The translations under genes and the position numbers were made by a program. From Clostridia bacterium (lineage in GTDB: Bacteria > Bacillota_E > RBS10-35 > JAJYVN01), in assembly GCA_027335545.1 (NCBI GenBank), contig DAHWHV010000013.1:1-5316 (forward strand): a stretch of DNA of 5,316 nucleotides, written 5' to 3'. Shown one piece after another: positions 5,308-5,316 of this stretch. Below the pieces are notes generated by a model. That model saw nothing but the letters and a program-made list of their open reading frames with translations, searched no databases and was not told where the DNA came from. Each line of letters begins with the position of its first letter. Positions within the stretch are counted from its first letter, which is position 1.

Positions 5308-5316
5308 ATGTTGGCG
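5308..5316 (+). CDS. Start of a downstream gene (partial, cut by window end)
   Basis: Only the codons for Met-Leu-Ala are present. The call rests on AAAGGAG at 5296-5302, a near-perfect Shine-Dalgarno site 5 nt before the ATG, the best in the window, together with the A/T-enriched sequence before it. Product unknown. It is divergent from the PaiB-like gene. Confidence 0.6.

Noticed and set aside
5281..5308. TTGACC (5281-5286) with TACGGA as a promoter for the last gene
   Set aside because: The -10 would overlap the SD and ATG at 5308, so transcription would begin inside the gene although a near-perfect SD is present upstream.
1..5316. CRISPR array, tRNA, rRNA, insertion sequence or phage genes
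   Set aside because: I found no regularly spaced repeats, no tRNA-like cloverleaf or rRNA signature, and no transposase or integrase motifs.

Overview
The window is very GC-rich (well above 70% by eye) and its recognisable genes start at clear Shine-Dalgarno sites of the GGAGG type, so it is bacterial. Families and composition would suit a high-GC Chloroflexota, Actinomycetota or similar lineage, but there is no rRNA or other marker and I do not assign a taxon. It looks like ordinary chromosome: I see no transposase, phage gene, CRISPR array, tRNA or rRNA.

Layout from left to right. A DUF1080 (3-keto-disaccharide hydrolase-like) gene lies on the minus strand at 152-817, with a 13-bp hairpin just past its stop. 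Divergent from it is a small 63-codon plus-strand ORF (992-1183), predicted to encode a signal peptide, one membrane segment and an Arg-rich tail; its Shine-Dalgarno site is buried in a long hairpin. A convergent junction with strong hairpins (1184-1369) separates it from a minus-strand M81-family (MlrC-like) metallopeptidase at 1370-2893. Next is about 630 bp without a credible gene (2894-3521), holding several inverted repeats, an 11-bp direct repeat and a six-run G-quadruplex motif. This leads into a plus-strand NAD-dependent epimerase/dehydratase (atypical extended SDR, 3522-4367). Convergent with it and overlapping its last 25 bases is a minus-strand PaiB-like flavin split-barrel protein (5015 down to 4343), whose reading frame breaks near 4470; the expected C-terminus continues in another frame. 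At the right edge a new plus-strand gene starts at 5308 with an almost ideal ribosome binding site.

Functionally this is a set of small, probably independent transcription units rather than one operon. The hydrolase-like protein and the epimerase may act on sugars and the M81 protein on peptides or amides, but nothing in the sequence ties them into one pathway. I found no convincing new multi-gene system. The points most worth a second look are the frameshift in the PaiB-like gene, the SD-sequestering hairpin with its tiny membrane protein, the G4 motif before the epimerase, and the structured gene-free interval. The ORFs that run antisense through the real genes are attributed to the high GC content, which makes stop codons rare.
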